Below, in pieces: positions 47,978-55,597 of a stretch of DNA of 55,597 nt. The DNA is taken from contig JAITQG010000030.1 of the NCBI GenBank assembly GCA_031289015.1, forward strand, positions 1-55,597, in the 5' to 3' direction. The translations under genes were made by a program, and so were the position numbers. Below the pieces are notes generated by a model, which was not told where the DNA came from, ran no database searches, and was given only the letters and a program-made list of their open reading frames with translations. The DNA is from Lactobacillaceae bacterium (GTDB lineage Bacteria > Bacillota > Bacilli > Lactobacillales > Lactobacillaceae). The first letter of the stretch is position 1, and every line of letters begins with the position of its first letter.

Positions 47978-48801
47978 TGCGTGAATTACAAACGGAAATT
48001 ATTACGGCACTTGGTGTCCAACCACAAATCGACCCCGCTACTGAAATCCGCCGTTCGGTTGATTTGTTGAAGCAATATTTGGTAAAGACTGGGCTAAAAA
48101 CCTACGTCTTGGGCATTTCTGGTGGCCAGGATTCAACCCTAGCTGGGCGCTTGGCCGAAATTGCCGTGACTGAGTTGCGCGACGATACTGGCGATGCGAC
48201 GTATCAATTTATTGCCATGCGGCTACCTTATAATGAACAAGCGGATGAACAAGATGCCTTGGACTCGATTGCTTGGCAACAAGCTGATACCGTCATTCGG
48301 GTGAATATTCAAGACGCCGTTGAAGGCATGGTTAAGCAACTCAATGCGGCTGGCATCAATGTTTCTGATTTTAACAAAGGCAATATTAAAGCCCGCGAGC
48401 GCATGATTGCCCAATATGGGGTGGCGGCCGCCAATCAAGGAGTTGTCATCGGTACTGATCATGCGGCCGAAGCTTTGGCTGGTTTTTACACCAAGTTTGG
48501 TGATGGCGCAGCGGATGTCACGCCATTGTATCGGTTGAATAAGCGGCAAGGTCGGCAATTGTTAGAATACTTGGGTGCGCCTGAGCATTTGTACAAAAAG
48601 ACCCCAACCGCTGATTTGGAAGAAGATCGGCCAGCTTTGCCAGATGAAGTTGCCTTAGGGGTCGGTTATGACGCAATTGATGATTATTTGGAAGGCAAGG
48701 AGGTCTCTGAGGCCGACGCGTTGCAGATTGAAAAGTTATACCGAAGCACAGAACACAAGCGTCAAGGGCCAGTTACGGTGTTTGACAGCTGGTGGAAGTA
48801 G
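47977..48801 (+). CDS. nadE: Ammonia-dependent NAD+ synthetase
   Basis: 274 residues. It amidates nicotinate adenine dinucleotide to NAD+. The PP-loop [14 protein letters not shown] lies near residues 45-58, and the second motif [23 protein letters not shown] follows. There is no glutaminase domain, so ammonia is the nitrogen donor. The ATG at 47977 lies in the pncB stop (TGATG) behind AAGGAGAG. cysS follows 26 bases after the stop. Confidence 0.96.
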   Translation: MRELQTEIITALGVQPQIDPATEIRRSVDLLKQYLVKTGLKTYVLGISGGQDSTLAGRLAEIAVTELRDDTGDATYQFIAMRLPYNEQADEQDALDSIAWQQADTVIRVNIQDAVEGMVKQLNAAGINVSDFNKGNIKARERMIAQYGVAAANQGVVIGTDHAAEALAGFYTKFGDGAADVTPLYRLNKRQGRQLLEYLGAPEHLYKKTPTADLEEDRPALPDEVALGVGYDAIDDYLEGKEVSEADALQIEKLYRSTEHKRQGPVTVFDSWWK

Positions 48802-48827
48802 TCGTCAACAACAAGGAGAGTGGTCAA

Positions 48828-50237
48828 ATGCAAGTATATAATACGATGACATTGCAAAAAGAAGCCTTTACGCCAATGGAGCCAGGCAAAATTAACATGT
48901 ATGTCTGTGGTCCGACTGTGTACAACTATATTCACGTGGGAAATGCGCGCTCAGCCATTGCTTTTGACACCATTCGCCGCTACTTTTTGTACCGTGGCTT
49001 TGAAGTTAACTATGTCTCAAATTTCACCGACGTCGATGATAAGATGATTAAAGCAGCGGCTGAACAAGGCATTACTGTGCCGCAATTGGCTGATAAGTAT
49101 ATCCAAGCGTTCAATGAAGACACGCTGCCATTAAACATTATGCCAGCGACGGTGCGGCCGCGTGCGACCGAACATATTGCTGAGATCATTACCTTTGTGC
49201 AAGATTTGATTGCCAAAGAATATGCGTATGAAGCTGAAGGGGATGTTTATTTCCGAGCAAATAAATTCAAGAACTACGGTGTTTTGGCCCATCAAGATTT
49301 AGCTGAAATGGAATCCAATGCGGCTGGCCGGTTAGATGATGGCGAATTGGCTCGTAAAGAAGATCCAATGGACTTTGCCGTTTGGAAAGGTGCCAATGGT
49401 GACGGTGCCATTGCGTGGGATTCACCATGGGGTGCCGGGCGTCCAGGCTGGCACATTGAGTGTTCAGTGATGTCAACTAAGTACTTAGGCAACCACTTTG
49501 ACATTCATGGTGGTGGAATTGATTTGGCTTTCCCCCATCACACCAATGAAATCGCCCAAACTGAGGCGCATACGGGTGAAACTTTTGTCGACTACTGGTT
49601 GCACAATGGGTTTGTGACGGTCGGGGATGAAAACGAAAAGATGTCTAAGTCGCTGGGTAATTTCGTTACGGTGCATGAATTATTGCAACACGTGGATGAT
49701 CCAATGATTATTCGGTTCTTCATGGCGACGACGCAATATCGTCGACCAGTCGCGTATTCACAAAAGAATTTAGATTTGGCTGCGCGTAACTTGGAACGGA
49801 TTCGGACTGGTTATCGTAATTTGGCTTTCCGGTTAGCCACGGCTGAAGCTGGGGTAGATGATGCGATTACTGCTGAAGCACAAGGGTATGTGGATGCCTT
49901 TGTGACCGCCATGGATGATGATTTCAATGTCCAAGATGGCGTAACGGCGGTATATAATTTAATCAATTTAGCCAATACGTATGCCACCCAAGATACCGTA
50001 CAAGTTGAGACTGTTAAATTTATTTTGCAACAAATTACCGATTTAATGAATGTCTTTGGCGTTGATAAATTAGCTCAAGCAGAGATTTTGGATGCTGATA
50101 TTGATGCCCTCATCGCCGAACGTGATGCAGCGCGGGCAACCAAGAACTTTGCGCGGTCTGATGAAATTCGCGATGAATTAACCGCCCAAGGGATTATCTT
50201 AGAAGATACACCCCAAGGGGTTCGTTGGCACCGTTAA
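48828..50237 (+). CDS. cysS: Cysteinyl-tRNA synthetase
   Basis: 469 residues, a class I synthetase. The HIGH-like motif is in [16 protein letters not shown] near residue 27, and KMSKS reads [10 protein letters not shown] near 265. Zinc ligands include the first Cys of CGPTVYN, the Cys of WHIECSVMS and the His/Glu pair in [10 protein letters not shown]. The ATG at 48828 follows AAGGAGAG; an upstream in-frame ATG inside nadE was rejected. It probably shares a transcript with pncB and nadE. Confidence 0.97.
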   Translation: MQVYNTMTLQKEAFTPMEPGKINMYVCGPTVYNYIHVGNARSAIAFDTIRRYFLYRGFEVNYVSNFTDVDDKMIKAAAEQGITVPQLADKYIQAFNEDTLPLNIMPATVRPRATEHIAEIITFVQDLIAKEYAYEAEGDVYFRANKFKNYGVLAHQDLAEMESNAAGRLDDGELARKEDPMDFAVWKGANGDGAIAWDSPWGAGRPGWHIECSVMSTKYLGNHFDIHGGGIDLAFPHHTNEIAQTEAHTGETFVDYWLHNGFVTVGDENEKMSKSLGNFVTVHELLQHVDDPMIIRFFMATTQYRRPVAYSQKNLDLAARNLERIRTGYRNLAFRLATAEAGVDDAITAEAQGYVDAFVTAMDDDFNVQDGVTAVYNLINLANTYATQDTVQVETVKFILQQITDLMNVFGVDKLAQAEILDADIDALIAERDAARATKNFARSDEIRDELTAQGIILEDTPQGVRWHR

Positions 50238-50243
50238 ATAGTT

Positions 50244-50280
50244 GAGCCGAGGCAGGATTTACTGGCCTTGGCTTTTTTGT
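50244..50280 (+). terminator. Intrinsic terminator after cysS
   Basis: GCCGAGGC pairs with GCCTTGGC, followed by six T residues. Confidence 0.88.
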
Positions 50281-50500
50281 TGCACTCAATTTTCATGAAT
50301 GTTTCGAATATTGCACAAATACGCAAATCAGGACTGTTTTTTTAATGAATTCACTTACTATTAACCAGTTCGGACCCGAACACGAAACAAATCCACTCAT
50401 GTAAAAAAAACGGAATATAATAAAGTTATACAAATGAAACAAACCTAAAAATGACAAAACACAGGTGGCATATACAGCCATAGAAAAAAGGAGAAGGATC

Positions 50501-51058
50501 ATGAAAATTCGTACATATTTATCAACATTAGTTGCAGCCGTTTCAATTCTTGGTGGTTCCGTTACGTTTGATAGTTTCAACCCACATGCAAATGCGGCTG
50601 GAAATGTGAGCGTTCTTGGTCCACAGGTAACCTCTGATCGGGTGCTTCCAGTTACACCTACACCGATTCCACTTACCGAGAACAGTACTGATTTTATTAA
50701 TTTCTACCGCTATCGCCATAATATGCAACTTGTACAAAAGACTTACGCCATGGATAATACGGCTGCTTGCATTATTAGCAGCATCGCCCCAGCCCAACAG
50801 CAAAACCAAAACTTGGTCTACTACACCGATGGGGACATGACAGTTGCGTATGCTCATGTTGAGTATCCAGACATTGTGCTTGACAAAGATGGCAAAGTTG
50901 ATGGTGCTGCAAGCATGTTGAATCCTCGGACAGCAATTCTTAAGAAGGTGGTCCAAACTAATCAAAACCTCCTACTTAACCGAGCTCACAGTGAATACGG
51001 TATCTCAACTAGCGCATATGATAACAATGGAGTGTTTGTCTGCCTAGTTATTAAGTAA
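50501..51058 (+). CDS. Secreted protein, possibly a degenerate CAP-like domain
   Basis: 185 residues. The signal peptide (MKIRTYLS start, cut near ANA-AG around residue 30) suggests secretion. The mature part has a Pro/Thr-rich lead (VTPTPIPLT), then FINFYRYRHNMQLVQKTY, and ends EYGISTSAYDNNGVFVCLVIK. This order is reminiscent of CAP/SCP-PR1 domains, but the usual HxxH-type residues are not clear, so the assignment is weak. It stands alone with its own start (AAAGGAGAAGG) and terminator between cysS and mrnC, a place where mrnC usually follows cysS directly. Confidence 0.72.
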   Translation: MKIRTYLSTLVAAVSILGGSVTFDSFNPHANAAGNVSVLGPQVTSDRVLPVTPTPIPLTENSTDFINFYRYRHNMQLVQKTYAMDNTAACIISSIAPAQQQNQNLVYYTDGDMTVAYAHVEYPDIVLDKDGKVDGAASMLNPRTAILKKVVQTNQNLLLNRAHSEYGISTSAYDNNGVFVCLVIK

Positions 51059-51070
51059 GCAATTACAAAT

Positions 51071-51120
51071 TGATTCATCATAGTTGTCAAATTTGACAAG
51101 TGTGGTGAATTTTTTAATTT
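51071..51120 (+). terminator. Intrinsic terminator after the secreted protein
   Basis: TTCATCA and TGGTGAA enclose an inner TTGTCAA/TTGACAA pair, and the stem is followed by TTTTTT. Confidence 0.85.
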
Positions 51121-51182
51121 AAGGGGCGAATTATGCAATAAATTGTCGGCCTAGCGCTAAAAATCAAGCAAACCGAGAAAAA

Positions 51183-51629
51183 ATGAGCTACAATAAAATT
51201 ATGCGAGAAATAATAGATTATAAACAATTAAATGGCCTCGACCTTGCCTATCTAGGGGATGCCGTCTACGAAACCTTCATTCGCCAACATTTGTTAGCCC
51301 AAGGCATCACAAAACCGATGTGGCTGCAACGGACGGCTAAGAATTTTGTCTCGGCCAAAGCTCATGCGGCCATTTACAATTTAATGGTTGAAGATGAGAT
51401 GCTTACGGCTGAAGAATTAGAGTATTTTAAACGTGGCCGTAATGCAAAATCACATACGAAAGCCAAAAATACCGACGTAGTAACTTACCGAATTTCCACG
51501 GGCTTTGAAGCTTTGATGGGATATTTACATGCGAGCCAACAAGATGCGCGCTTAGATGAATTAGTGACTTGGATAATTGCCCAAGTAGAAAGTGGACGGA
51601 CACGCGATAATGGTACAACGACAAAATAA
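51183..51629 (+). CDS. mrnC: Mini-ribonuclease III
   Basis: 148 residues, an RNase III catalytic domain without the double-stranded RNA-binding domain. It matures 23S rRNA in Firmicutes. [23 protein letters not shown] carries the acidic catalytic core, and [32 protein letters not shown] follows. The start could be ATG 51183 or the in-frame ATG at 51201. The last 20 bases overlap rlmB. Confidence 0.93.
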   Translation: MSYNKIMREIIDYKQLNGLDLAYLGDAVYETFIRQHLLAQGITKPMWLQRTAKNFVSAKAHAAIYNLMVEDEMLTAEELEYFKRGRNAKSHTKAKNTDVVTYRISTGFEALMGYLHASQQDARLDELVTWIIAQVESGRTRDNGTTTK

Positions 51630-52488
51630 TCGTGGTAAACGCGATCGAAATGACCGTGGGAATGAAAAAAAGCCTGTGAATGCAACACCCCGGCGAGAAC
51701 GTAACCCACGTAAAGAACGCCCGCAAGTGGATGCTGAACAAACCGAAGCTATCGCACCCGAGTTCGTCTTTGGGCGCCACGCTGCAGTGGAAGCTTTAAA
51801 AGGGGACACCGAAATTAATAAAGTTTGGTTGCAACCCGGCATTCAAGAACAAATGCATAATGAAATCATCGCCTTGGCAAAACAACGGGGGTTAGTGATT
51901 CAAGATGCACCCAAAGCCAAACTGGATGAGCTTGTTGATGACCAAAATCATCAAGGCGTAGTGCTGTCGATTTCAGCATTTAAATATGCGACGTTGGATG
52001 ATTTATTTGCTAATGCGGCGGCAAAAGATGAAGCACCGTTTTTCTTGATTTTGGATTCGATTGAAGATCCGCATAATTTGGGCTCGATTTTACGAACGGC
52101 TGATGCGGCGGGAGTCCATGGCGTGATTATTCCTAAGCGCCGGGCCGTGCAATTGACGGCAACAGTGGCCAAGACCTCAACTGGGGCGATTGAACACGTG
52201 CCGGTTACGCGGGTGACCAACTTGGTTAATACCGTGAATGAATTAAAAGAACGCGGTTTATGGATTTTTGGGACCGACATGGATGGTAAAGATTACCGGC
52301 AATGGGATGCGACCGGCGCCACGGCCTTAATCATTGGCAATGAAGGTAAAGGCATCGCGCCGTTGTTGAAGAAATCAGTCGATGAAACTTTGACGATTCC
52401 GATGGTTGGGCATGTTCAATCCTTAAATGCATCAGTCGCCGCCTCGCTATTAATTTATGGAGCCTTCAACTCGCGTCACCCTTTGTAA
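51610..52488 (+). CDS. rlmB: 23S rRNA (guanosine(2251)-2'-O)-methyltransferase, SPOUT family
   Basis: 292 residues. A basic low-complexity N-terminus (about 1-45, rich in Arg, Asn, Lys) precedes a substrate-binding domain ([12 protein letters not shown]) and the SPOUT knot: [43 protein letters not shown] and [14 protein letters not shown]. The ATG at 51610 overlaps mrnC by 20 bases. It could modify tRNA instead, but the location and length fit RlmB. Confidence 0.92.
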   Translation: MVQRQNNRGKRDRNDRGNEKKPVNATPRRERNPRKERPQVDAEQTEAIAPEFVFGRHAAVEALKGDTEINKVWLQPGIQEQMHNEIIALAKQRGLVIQDAPKAKLDELVDDQNHQGVVLSISAFKYATLDDLFANAAAKDEAPFFLILDSIEDPHNLGSILRTADAAGVHGVIIPKRRAVQLTATVAKTSTGAIEHVPVTRVTNLVNTVNELKERGLWIFGTDMDGKDYRQWDATGATALIIGNEGKGIAPLLKKSVDETLTIPMVGHVQSLNASVAASLLIYGAFNSRHPL

Positions 52489-52499
52489 AATAACGGCTC

Positions 52500-52540
52500 A
52501 TGGTGCTTCCAAGTTATGCTTGGAGGCATTTTTTTTGCAT
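52500..52540 (+). terminator. Intrinsic terminator after rlmB
   Basis: TGCTTCCAAG and CTTGGAGGCA form the stem around TTATG, followed by eight T residues. Confidence 0.9.
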
Positions 52541-52595
52541 AATCCCCCCATAACGAAAACGCTATGGCACAATGATGGCGTAAGGGGGTGGGGCA

Positions 52596-53147
52596 ATGAA
52601 GTATGTATCGACAAGTTTGATTTTAGCCGCGAAAAACAATGATGAAATGGCCTTTATTGAATTGCTGGATCATTATCGGCCATTGATTTGGAGCCTCTTT
52701 AAACAACGGCCACATTGGTTGAGTGCAGATGACTGGTTCCAAGAGTGTACAATTTTGTTGTTTGAGGTCATTCAACAACTCGAAGAAGAGGACTTGGGCG
52801 CTTTAACGACGTATTTTCAAGTGTGTTGTAAGCGAAAACTTTGGAAAATTCGGACGCGTTATCAATATCGACCGCTCGAAACGTGCGAGTCGATCATGGA
52901 AGAACAGGTGGTTAGTTACGGTAATGCGCGGGAAAGCCATTTAGCATTGGATTATAAAATGTGCCTCCAAGATGGCTTGGCAACATTGTCCAAACGCCAT
53001 CAACACATTTATCAATTAAAGTTGGCGGGGTATAACTCGTTTGAAATCAGTCGCATGTTTGACTGTGCGCCGTCAACTGTGCGTTTTAAATTGCGAGAAA
53101 TCAGACAAATTATGAAGGAACGGTATCCGTCTAGCGTTGAAGAGTAA
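52596..53147 (+). CDS. sigH: SigH/ComX-like RNA polymerase sigma factor
   Basis: 183 residues. Region 2 covers about 10-85 ([20 protein letters not shown], then [14 protein letters not shown]) and region 4 about 120-175 ([39 protein letters not shown], a helix-turn-helix). The site between rlmB and rpmG-secE-nusG is where sigH lies in Bacillus. In lactic acid bacteria such factors drive late competence genes. The start follows a strong AAGGGGG. The SigH name rests on position and size. Confidence 0.83.
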   Translation: MKYVSTSLILAAKNNDEMAFIELLDHYRPLIWSLFKQRPHWLSADDWFQECTILLFEVIQQLEEEDLGALTTYFQVCCKRKLWKIRTRYQYRPLETCESIMEEQVVSYGNARESHLALDYKMCLQDGLATLSKRHQHIYQLKLAGYNSFEISRMFDCAPSTVRFKLREIRQIMKERYPSSVEE

Positions 53148-53194
53148 CCTGTGATACACTAACAGATATAATCTTAAGCGAAGAGGCACGTTTT

Positions 53195-53344
53195 ATGGCA
53201 ACTAAGAAAGTAGCATTGGCGTGCAGCGTCTGTGGTTCACGTAACTATATGGTAACTAAAAAGCCCGAGCGCATGGAGCGTTTAGAGGTTAAAAAGTTCT
53301 GCAAGTTTTGTGGGCAGCATACACTACACCGCGAAACAATGTAA
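53195..53344 (+). CDS. rpmG: 50S ribosomal protein L33
   Basis: 49 residues. The zinc ribbon is complete (CSVCGSRN and CKFCGQH), so this is the C+ form. The start follows AAGAGGCA. It heads the rpmG-secE-nusG run; a TATAAT hexamer about 27 bases upstream may be its -10. Confidence 0.95.
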   Translation: MATKKVALACSVCGSRNYMVTKKPERMERLEVKKFCKFCGQHTLHRETM

Positions 53345-53376
53345 GCATATAGAAAAAGTTAAGTTAGGGGAAAGTC

Positions 53377-53547
53377 ATGAAGTTCATTAAAGATGTTTTT
53401 AACGAAATGGGTAAGGTTACTTGGCCAACGATGAAGCAAAGTGTTCGCGATACATCAATCGTTATCGGAACATCAGCCTTCTTCGCCATTTTGTTTGGTG
53501 CAGCTGACTGGGTCTTTGAACAAGGAATCACGTTCTTGTCTAAGTAA
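53377..53547 (+). CDS. secE: Preprotein translocase subunit SecE
   Basis: 56 residues, the short Gram-positive form. An amphipathic helix with the conserved EMGKVTWPT leads to one membrane segment (about 29-50). SecE clamps SecY (encoded at 36827). The start follows AGGGGAAA, 32 bases after rpmG. Confidence 0.96.
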   Translation: MKFIKDVFNEMGKVTWPTMKQSVRDTSIVIGTSAFFAILFGAADWVFEQGITFLSK

Positions 53548-53586
53548 GCCGATTGCATTATAATATAGATATCAAAACGCAAACAA

Positions 53587-53612
53587 AGCCCTCTGACCAG
53601 AGGGTTTTTAAA
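53587..53612 (+). terminator. Intrinsic terminator between secE and nusG
   Basis: CCCTCT and AGAGGG form a tight stem with a four-base loop, followed by TTTTTAAATT. nusG may therefore be partly transcribed by readthrough or from a promoter in the short gap. Confidence 0.82.
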
Positions 53613-53650
53613 TTACAAAGAATGCACAGCTGCATAAATGGAGGCAAACA

Positions 53651-54217
53651 ATGGTTGAATCAGTCAACAAGCAATGGTACGTTTTGCACACTTACTCAGG
53701 TTATGAGAATAAGGTTAAGCAAAACTTGGAATCACGTATCGAAACGATGAGCATGCAAGACTATATCTATCGTGTGATCGTGCCTGAACAAGATGTGGCG
53801 ATTGAAAAAGACGGTGAAACTAAGATTGTCAAAGAAAATGATTATCCTGGTTATGCGTTAGTTGAAATGGTCATGACTGACGAAGCTTGGTATGTGGTCC
53901 GTAACACGCCTGGTGTGACTGGCTTCTTGGGTTCTCACGGAGGTGGTTCAAAGCCGGTATCATTGTTGCCAGAAGAAGTTGATGATTTCTTGCGCAAGTT
54001 TGGTAACCCTGGAGAAGAACCAGTTAAGAAGGTTGAAAAGTTGGACGCCGAAATTGGTGAATCAGTGAACATCATTGCTGGCCCAATGGAAGGTATGCAA
54101 GGGAAGATCACCGCGATTGATGATGACAAGCAAGAAGTTACGGTCTTGGTTGACTTCTTGGGCCGTGAAACACCAACTGAAATTGGTTTTGGGGATGTCC
54201 GCCCAATTTTGAATTAA
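53651..54217 (+). CDS. nusG: Transcription termination/antitermination factor NusG
   Basis: 188 residues. The NGN domain (about 8-115; KQWYVLHTYSGYENKVKQNL, then RNTPGVTGFLGSHG) binds RNA polymerase, and a KOW domain follows (about 130-185; ESVNIIAGPMEGMQGKITAID). The start follows TGGAGGC. A terminator precedes it and another follows. Confidence 0.97.
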   Translation: MVESVNKQWYVLHTYSGYENKVKQNLESRIETMSMQDYIYRVIVPEQDVAIEKDGETKIVKENDYPGYALVEMVMTDEAWYVVRNTPGVTGFLGSHGGGSKPVSLLPEEVDDFLRKFGNPGEEPVKKVEKLDAEIGESVNIIAGPMEGMQGKITAIDDDKQEVTVLVDFLGRETPTEIGFGDVRPILN

Positions 54218-54227
54218 TAACACCAAA

Positions 54228-54270
54228 ACAGCCTCATGCACTTGAAAAAAGTGCGTGAGGCTGTTATTAT
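54228..54270 (+). terminator. Terminator of nusG, overlapping the rplK promoter
   Basis: ACAGCCTCATGCACTT (54228-54243) pairs with AAGTGCGTGAGGCTGT (54249-54264). The tail TATTATATT is a weak T tract and doubles as a -10 element. Confidence 0.85.
54242..54270 (+). promoter_or_regulatory. Promoter of rplK-rplA inside the terminator
   Basis: TTGAAA (54242-54247, at the tip of the terminator loop) and TATTAT (54265-54270) have the ideal 17-base spacing. Transcription would start near 54277. Confidence 0.8.
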
Positions 54271-54296
54271 ATTCAAGTATGCGTAATAGCGTATAT

Positions 54297-54332
54297 GTGG
54301 GAGGCGAAATCGAAACTCGCCATTCATACCAC
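54297..54332 (+). promoter_or_regulatory. Candidate L1-binding hairpin before rplK
   Basis: GTGGGAGGCG pairs in two parts, GGCG with CGCC (54318-54321) and GTG with CAC (54330-54332), leaving an asymmetric internal loop. r-protein L1 represses the L11 operon in E. coli through an upstream hairpin; identity with that site is inferred. Confidence 0.5.
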
Positions 54333-54354
54333 AAGCACGAAGGAGGATACAATC

Positions 54355-54780
54355 GTGGCTAAGAAAGTTTCAAGTATTGTTAAGTTGCAGATTCCAGCCG
54401 GTAAGGCTACACCTGCACCACCCGTTGGACCTGCATTGGGTCAAGCCGGTGTTAACATCATGGGATTCGCCAAGGAGTTTAATGCTCGTACAGCGGATCA
54501 AGGGGGTCTTTTGATTCCTGTTGTTATTACTGTGTATGAAGATCGTTCATTCGATTTCATCACTAAGACACCTCCAGCAGCCGTTCTTTTGAAGAAGGCA
54601 GCTGGTATTGAAAAGGGTTCTGGTGAACCTAATACTAAGAAGGTTGCAACGGTTACTGCGGCGCAAGTCAAAGAAATCGCTGAAACTAAGATGCAAGATC
54701 TAAACGCAGCAGATGTTGATGCAGCTGTTCGCATGATCGAAGGAACTGCACGTTCAATGGGCTTCGTTGTCGAAGGTTAA
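54355..54780 (+). CDS. rplK: 50S ribosomal protein L11
   Basis: 141 residues. L11 forms the GTPase-associated centre and is needed for RelA activation. [23 protein letters not shown] is diagnostic. It starts at GTG 54355 behind GAAGGAGG, as the family length demands; the longer upstream reading includes the leader hairpin and was rejected. Confidence 0.97.
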   Translation: MAKKVSSIVKLQIPAGKATPAPPVGPALGQAGVNIMGFAKEFNARTADQGGLLIPVVITVYEDRSFDFITKTPPAAVLLKKAAGIEKGSGEPNTKKVATVTAAQVKEIAETKMQDLNAADVDAAVRMIEGTARSMGFVVEG

Positions 54781-54832
54781 TCCATTAATATAACGTCACA
54801 GGCGGATCGTACAGGAAACTGTGCATGATCAA

Positions 54833-54862
54833 GCGGGAGGTCTTAATTGACCGTCTGACCGC
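54833..54862 (+). promoter_or_regulatory. Second hairpin of the same shape before rplA
   Basis: GCGGGAGGTC pairs as GGTC with GACC (54849-54852) and GCGG with CCGC (54859-54862), closely matching the shape at 54297-54332. A neighbouring hairpin (54805-54830) has a GAAA tetraloop on ACAG/CTGT. Function unproven. Confidence 0.45.
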
Positions 54863-54885
54863 ATTTGCAAGGAGGAATAGCAACC

Positions 54886-55578
54886 ATGGCTAAGAAATAT
54901 GGTAAAAAGTACGTGGCAGCTGCTGAAAAAGTCGACCGTGAAAAGCTTTACACGCTTGACGAAGCTGCTGCATTGGTAAAGGAAATTGACTTTGCCAAGT
55001 TTGATTCAACTGTAGAAATTGCATTTAACTTGAACGTGGACACACGTCAAGCTGATCAACAATTGCGTGGGGCCGTAGTTTTGCCTAACGGAACTGGTAA
55101 GGATCAAACTGTTGTTGTCTTTGCACAAGGTGATAAGGCTAAAGAAGCCGAAGCAGCTGGTGCAGACGTAGTTGGTGCAGCTGACTTGGTTCAACGCATC
55201 GCTGATGGTTGGTTGGACTTTGACGTTGCCATTGCTACACCTGACATGATGGCGCAAGTTGGTCGTGTTGGACGTGCATTGGGACCTAAGGGATTGATGC
55301 CTAACCCTAAGACTGGAACTGTTACATTTGATGTTGCCAAGGCCGTTGAGGAATCAAAGGCTGGTAAGGTAACGTACCGGACGGACCGTGACGGAAACGT
55401 GGCTGTACCTGTTGGTAAAGTATCATTTGATGCAGACAAGTTGGTTGGAAACATCAAGACTATCTCTGATGTTGTCATCAAGGCTCGTCCATCAGCAGTT
55501 AAGGGAACTTACGTAAAGCATATCTCAATCGCTTCTACGTTCGGACCTTCAATCAACATCGATATTGCTACTTTGTAA
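54886..55578 (+). CDS. rplA: 50S ribosomal protein L1
   Basis: 230 residues, full length. L1 forms the mobile stalk by the E site and is a translational repressor of its own operon in E. coli. [18 protein letters not shown] and the late [17 protein letters not shown] are diagnostic. The ATG at 54886 follows AAGGAGGA; the upstream TTG overlaps that site. Confidence 0.97.
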   Translation: MAKKYGKKYVAAAEKVDREKLYTLDEAAALVKEIDFAKFDSTVEIAFNLNVDTRQADQQLRGAVVLPNGTGKDQTVVVFAQGDKAKEAEAAGADVVGAADLVQRIADGWLDFDVAIATPDMMAQVGRVGRALGPKGLMPNPKTGTVTFDVAKAVEESKAGKVTYRTDRDGNVAVPVGKVSFDADKLVGNIKTISDVVIKARPSAVKGTYVKHISIASTFGPSINIDIATL

Positions 55579-55597
55579 TATTTAGTTGACACTTCCT

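Noticed and set aside
1-55597. CRISPR arrays, prophage, IS elements, defence islands
   Set aside because: No regular repeats, no transposase or integrase genes and no phage or nuclease clusters were found; the window is core chromosome.

Overview
The window is a stretch of ordinary low-to-mid GC Firmicute chromosome. It most resembles the Leuconostoc/Weissella branch of Lactobacillaceae. The evidence is the gene content and order, Gram-positive RNA regulators (a T-box and a SAM riboswitch), the short SRP RNA, and a strong preference for TTG leucine and TCA serine codons in highly expressed genes. The genus (Weissella or Periweissella-like) is my inference. I see no tRNA, rRNA, insertion sequence, prophage, CRISPR array or attachment site.

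Layout. 1-4620: a drug/metabolite-type exporter and two tandem paralogous secreted proteins of unknown function that share an upstream control block. 4621-7435: a SAM riboswitch with its own terminator, then metK and brnQ. 7449-12873: a run with small gaps (rlmD-like RNA methyltransferase, membrane-anchored hydrolase, LOG-family protein, amino-acid permease, RsmC-like methyltransferase, tadA). 13091-14740: dtpT and the SRP RNA with a clear promoter and terminator. 14808-22875: DUF1456 protein, then dnaX-recR-yaaL-tmk-darA-holB-rsmI, an acyl-ACP thioesterase and galE. 22969-25744: tsaB, two GNAT acetyltransferases and tsaD. 25779-27398, minus strand: polyprenyl synthase and nicotinamidase.

27525-41423 is the S10-spc-alpha ribosomal superoperon from rpsJ to rplQ, including secY, adk, infA and rpoA. 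It has a promoter and structured leader at the front and a second promoter before infA. No S14 gene lies between rplE and rpsH. 41617-44775, minus strand, is a methionine ABC transporter (metQ, metN, metI) behind a T-box with an AUG specifier. A truncated ABC-2 permease diverges from it. 45658-50237 has a DUF1275 membrane protein, then pncB-nadE-cysS. 50501-53147 holds a small secreted protein, mrnC, rlmB and a SigH-like sigma factor. The window ends with rpmG-secE-nusG and rplK-rplA.

Themes. Methionine and SAM supply are controlled by two different RNA sensors: SAM at metK and uncharged tRNA-Met at metQNI. NAD salvage is complete from nicotinamide to the amidation step except for nadD (pncA, pncB, nadE). 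Most of the rest is translation and replication housekeeping. The least explained parts are the tandem secreted paralogs, the short secreted protein after cysS, a possible second attenuator before metN, and a repeated hairpin shape in front of both rplK and rplA. Missing neighbours (ybaB, ricT, yabA, rpsN) are judged only within this window.
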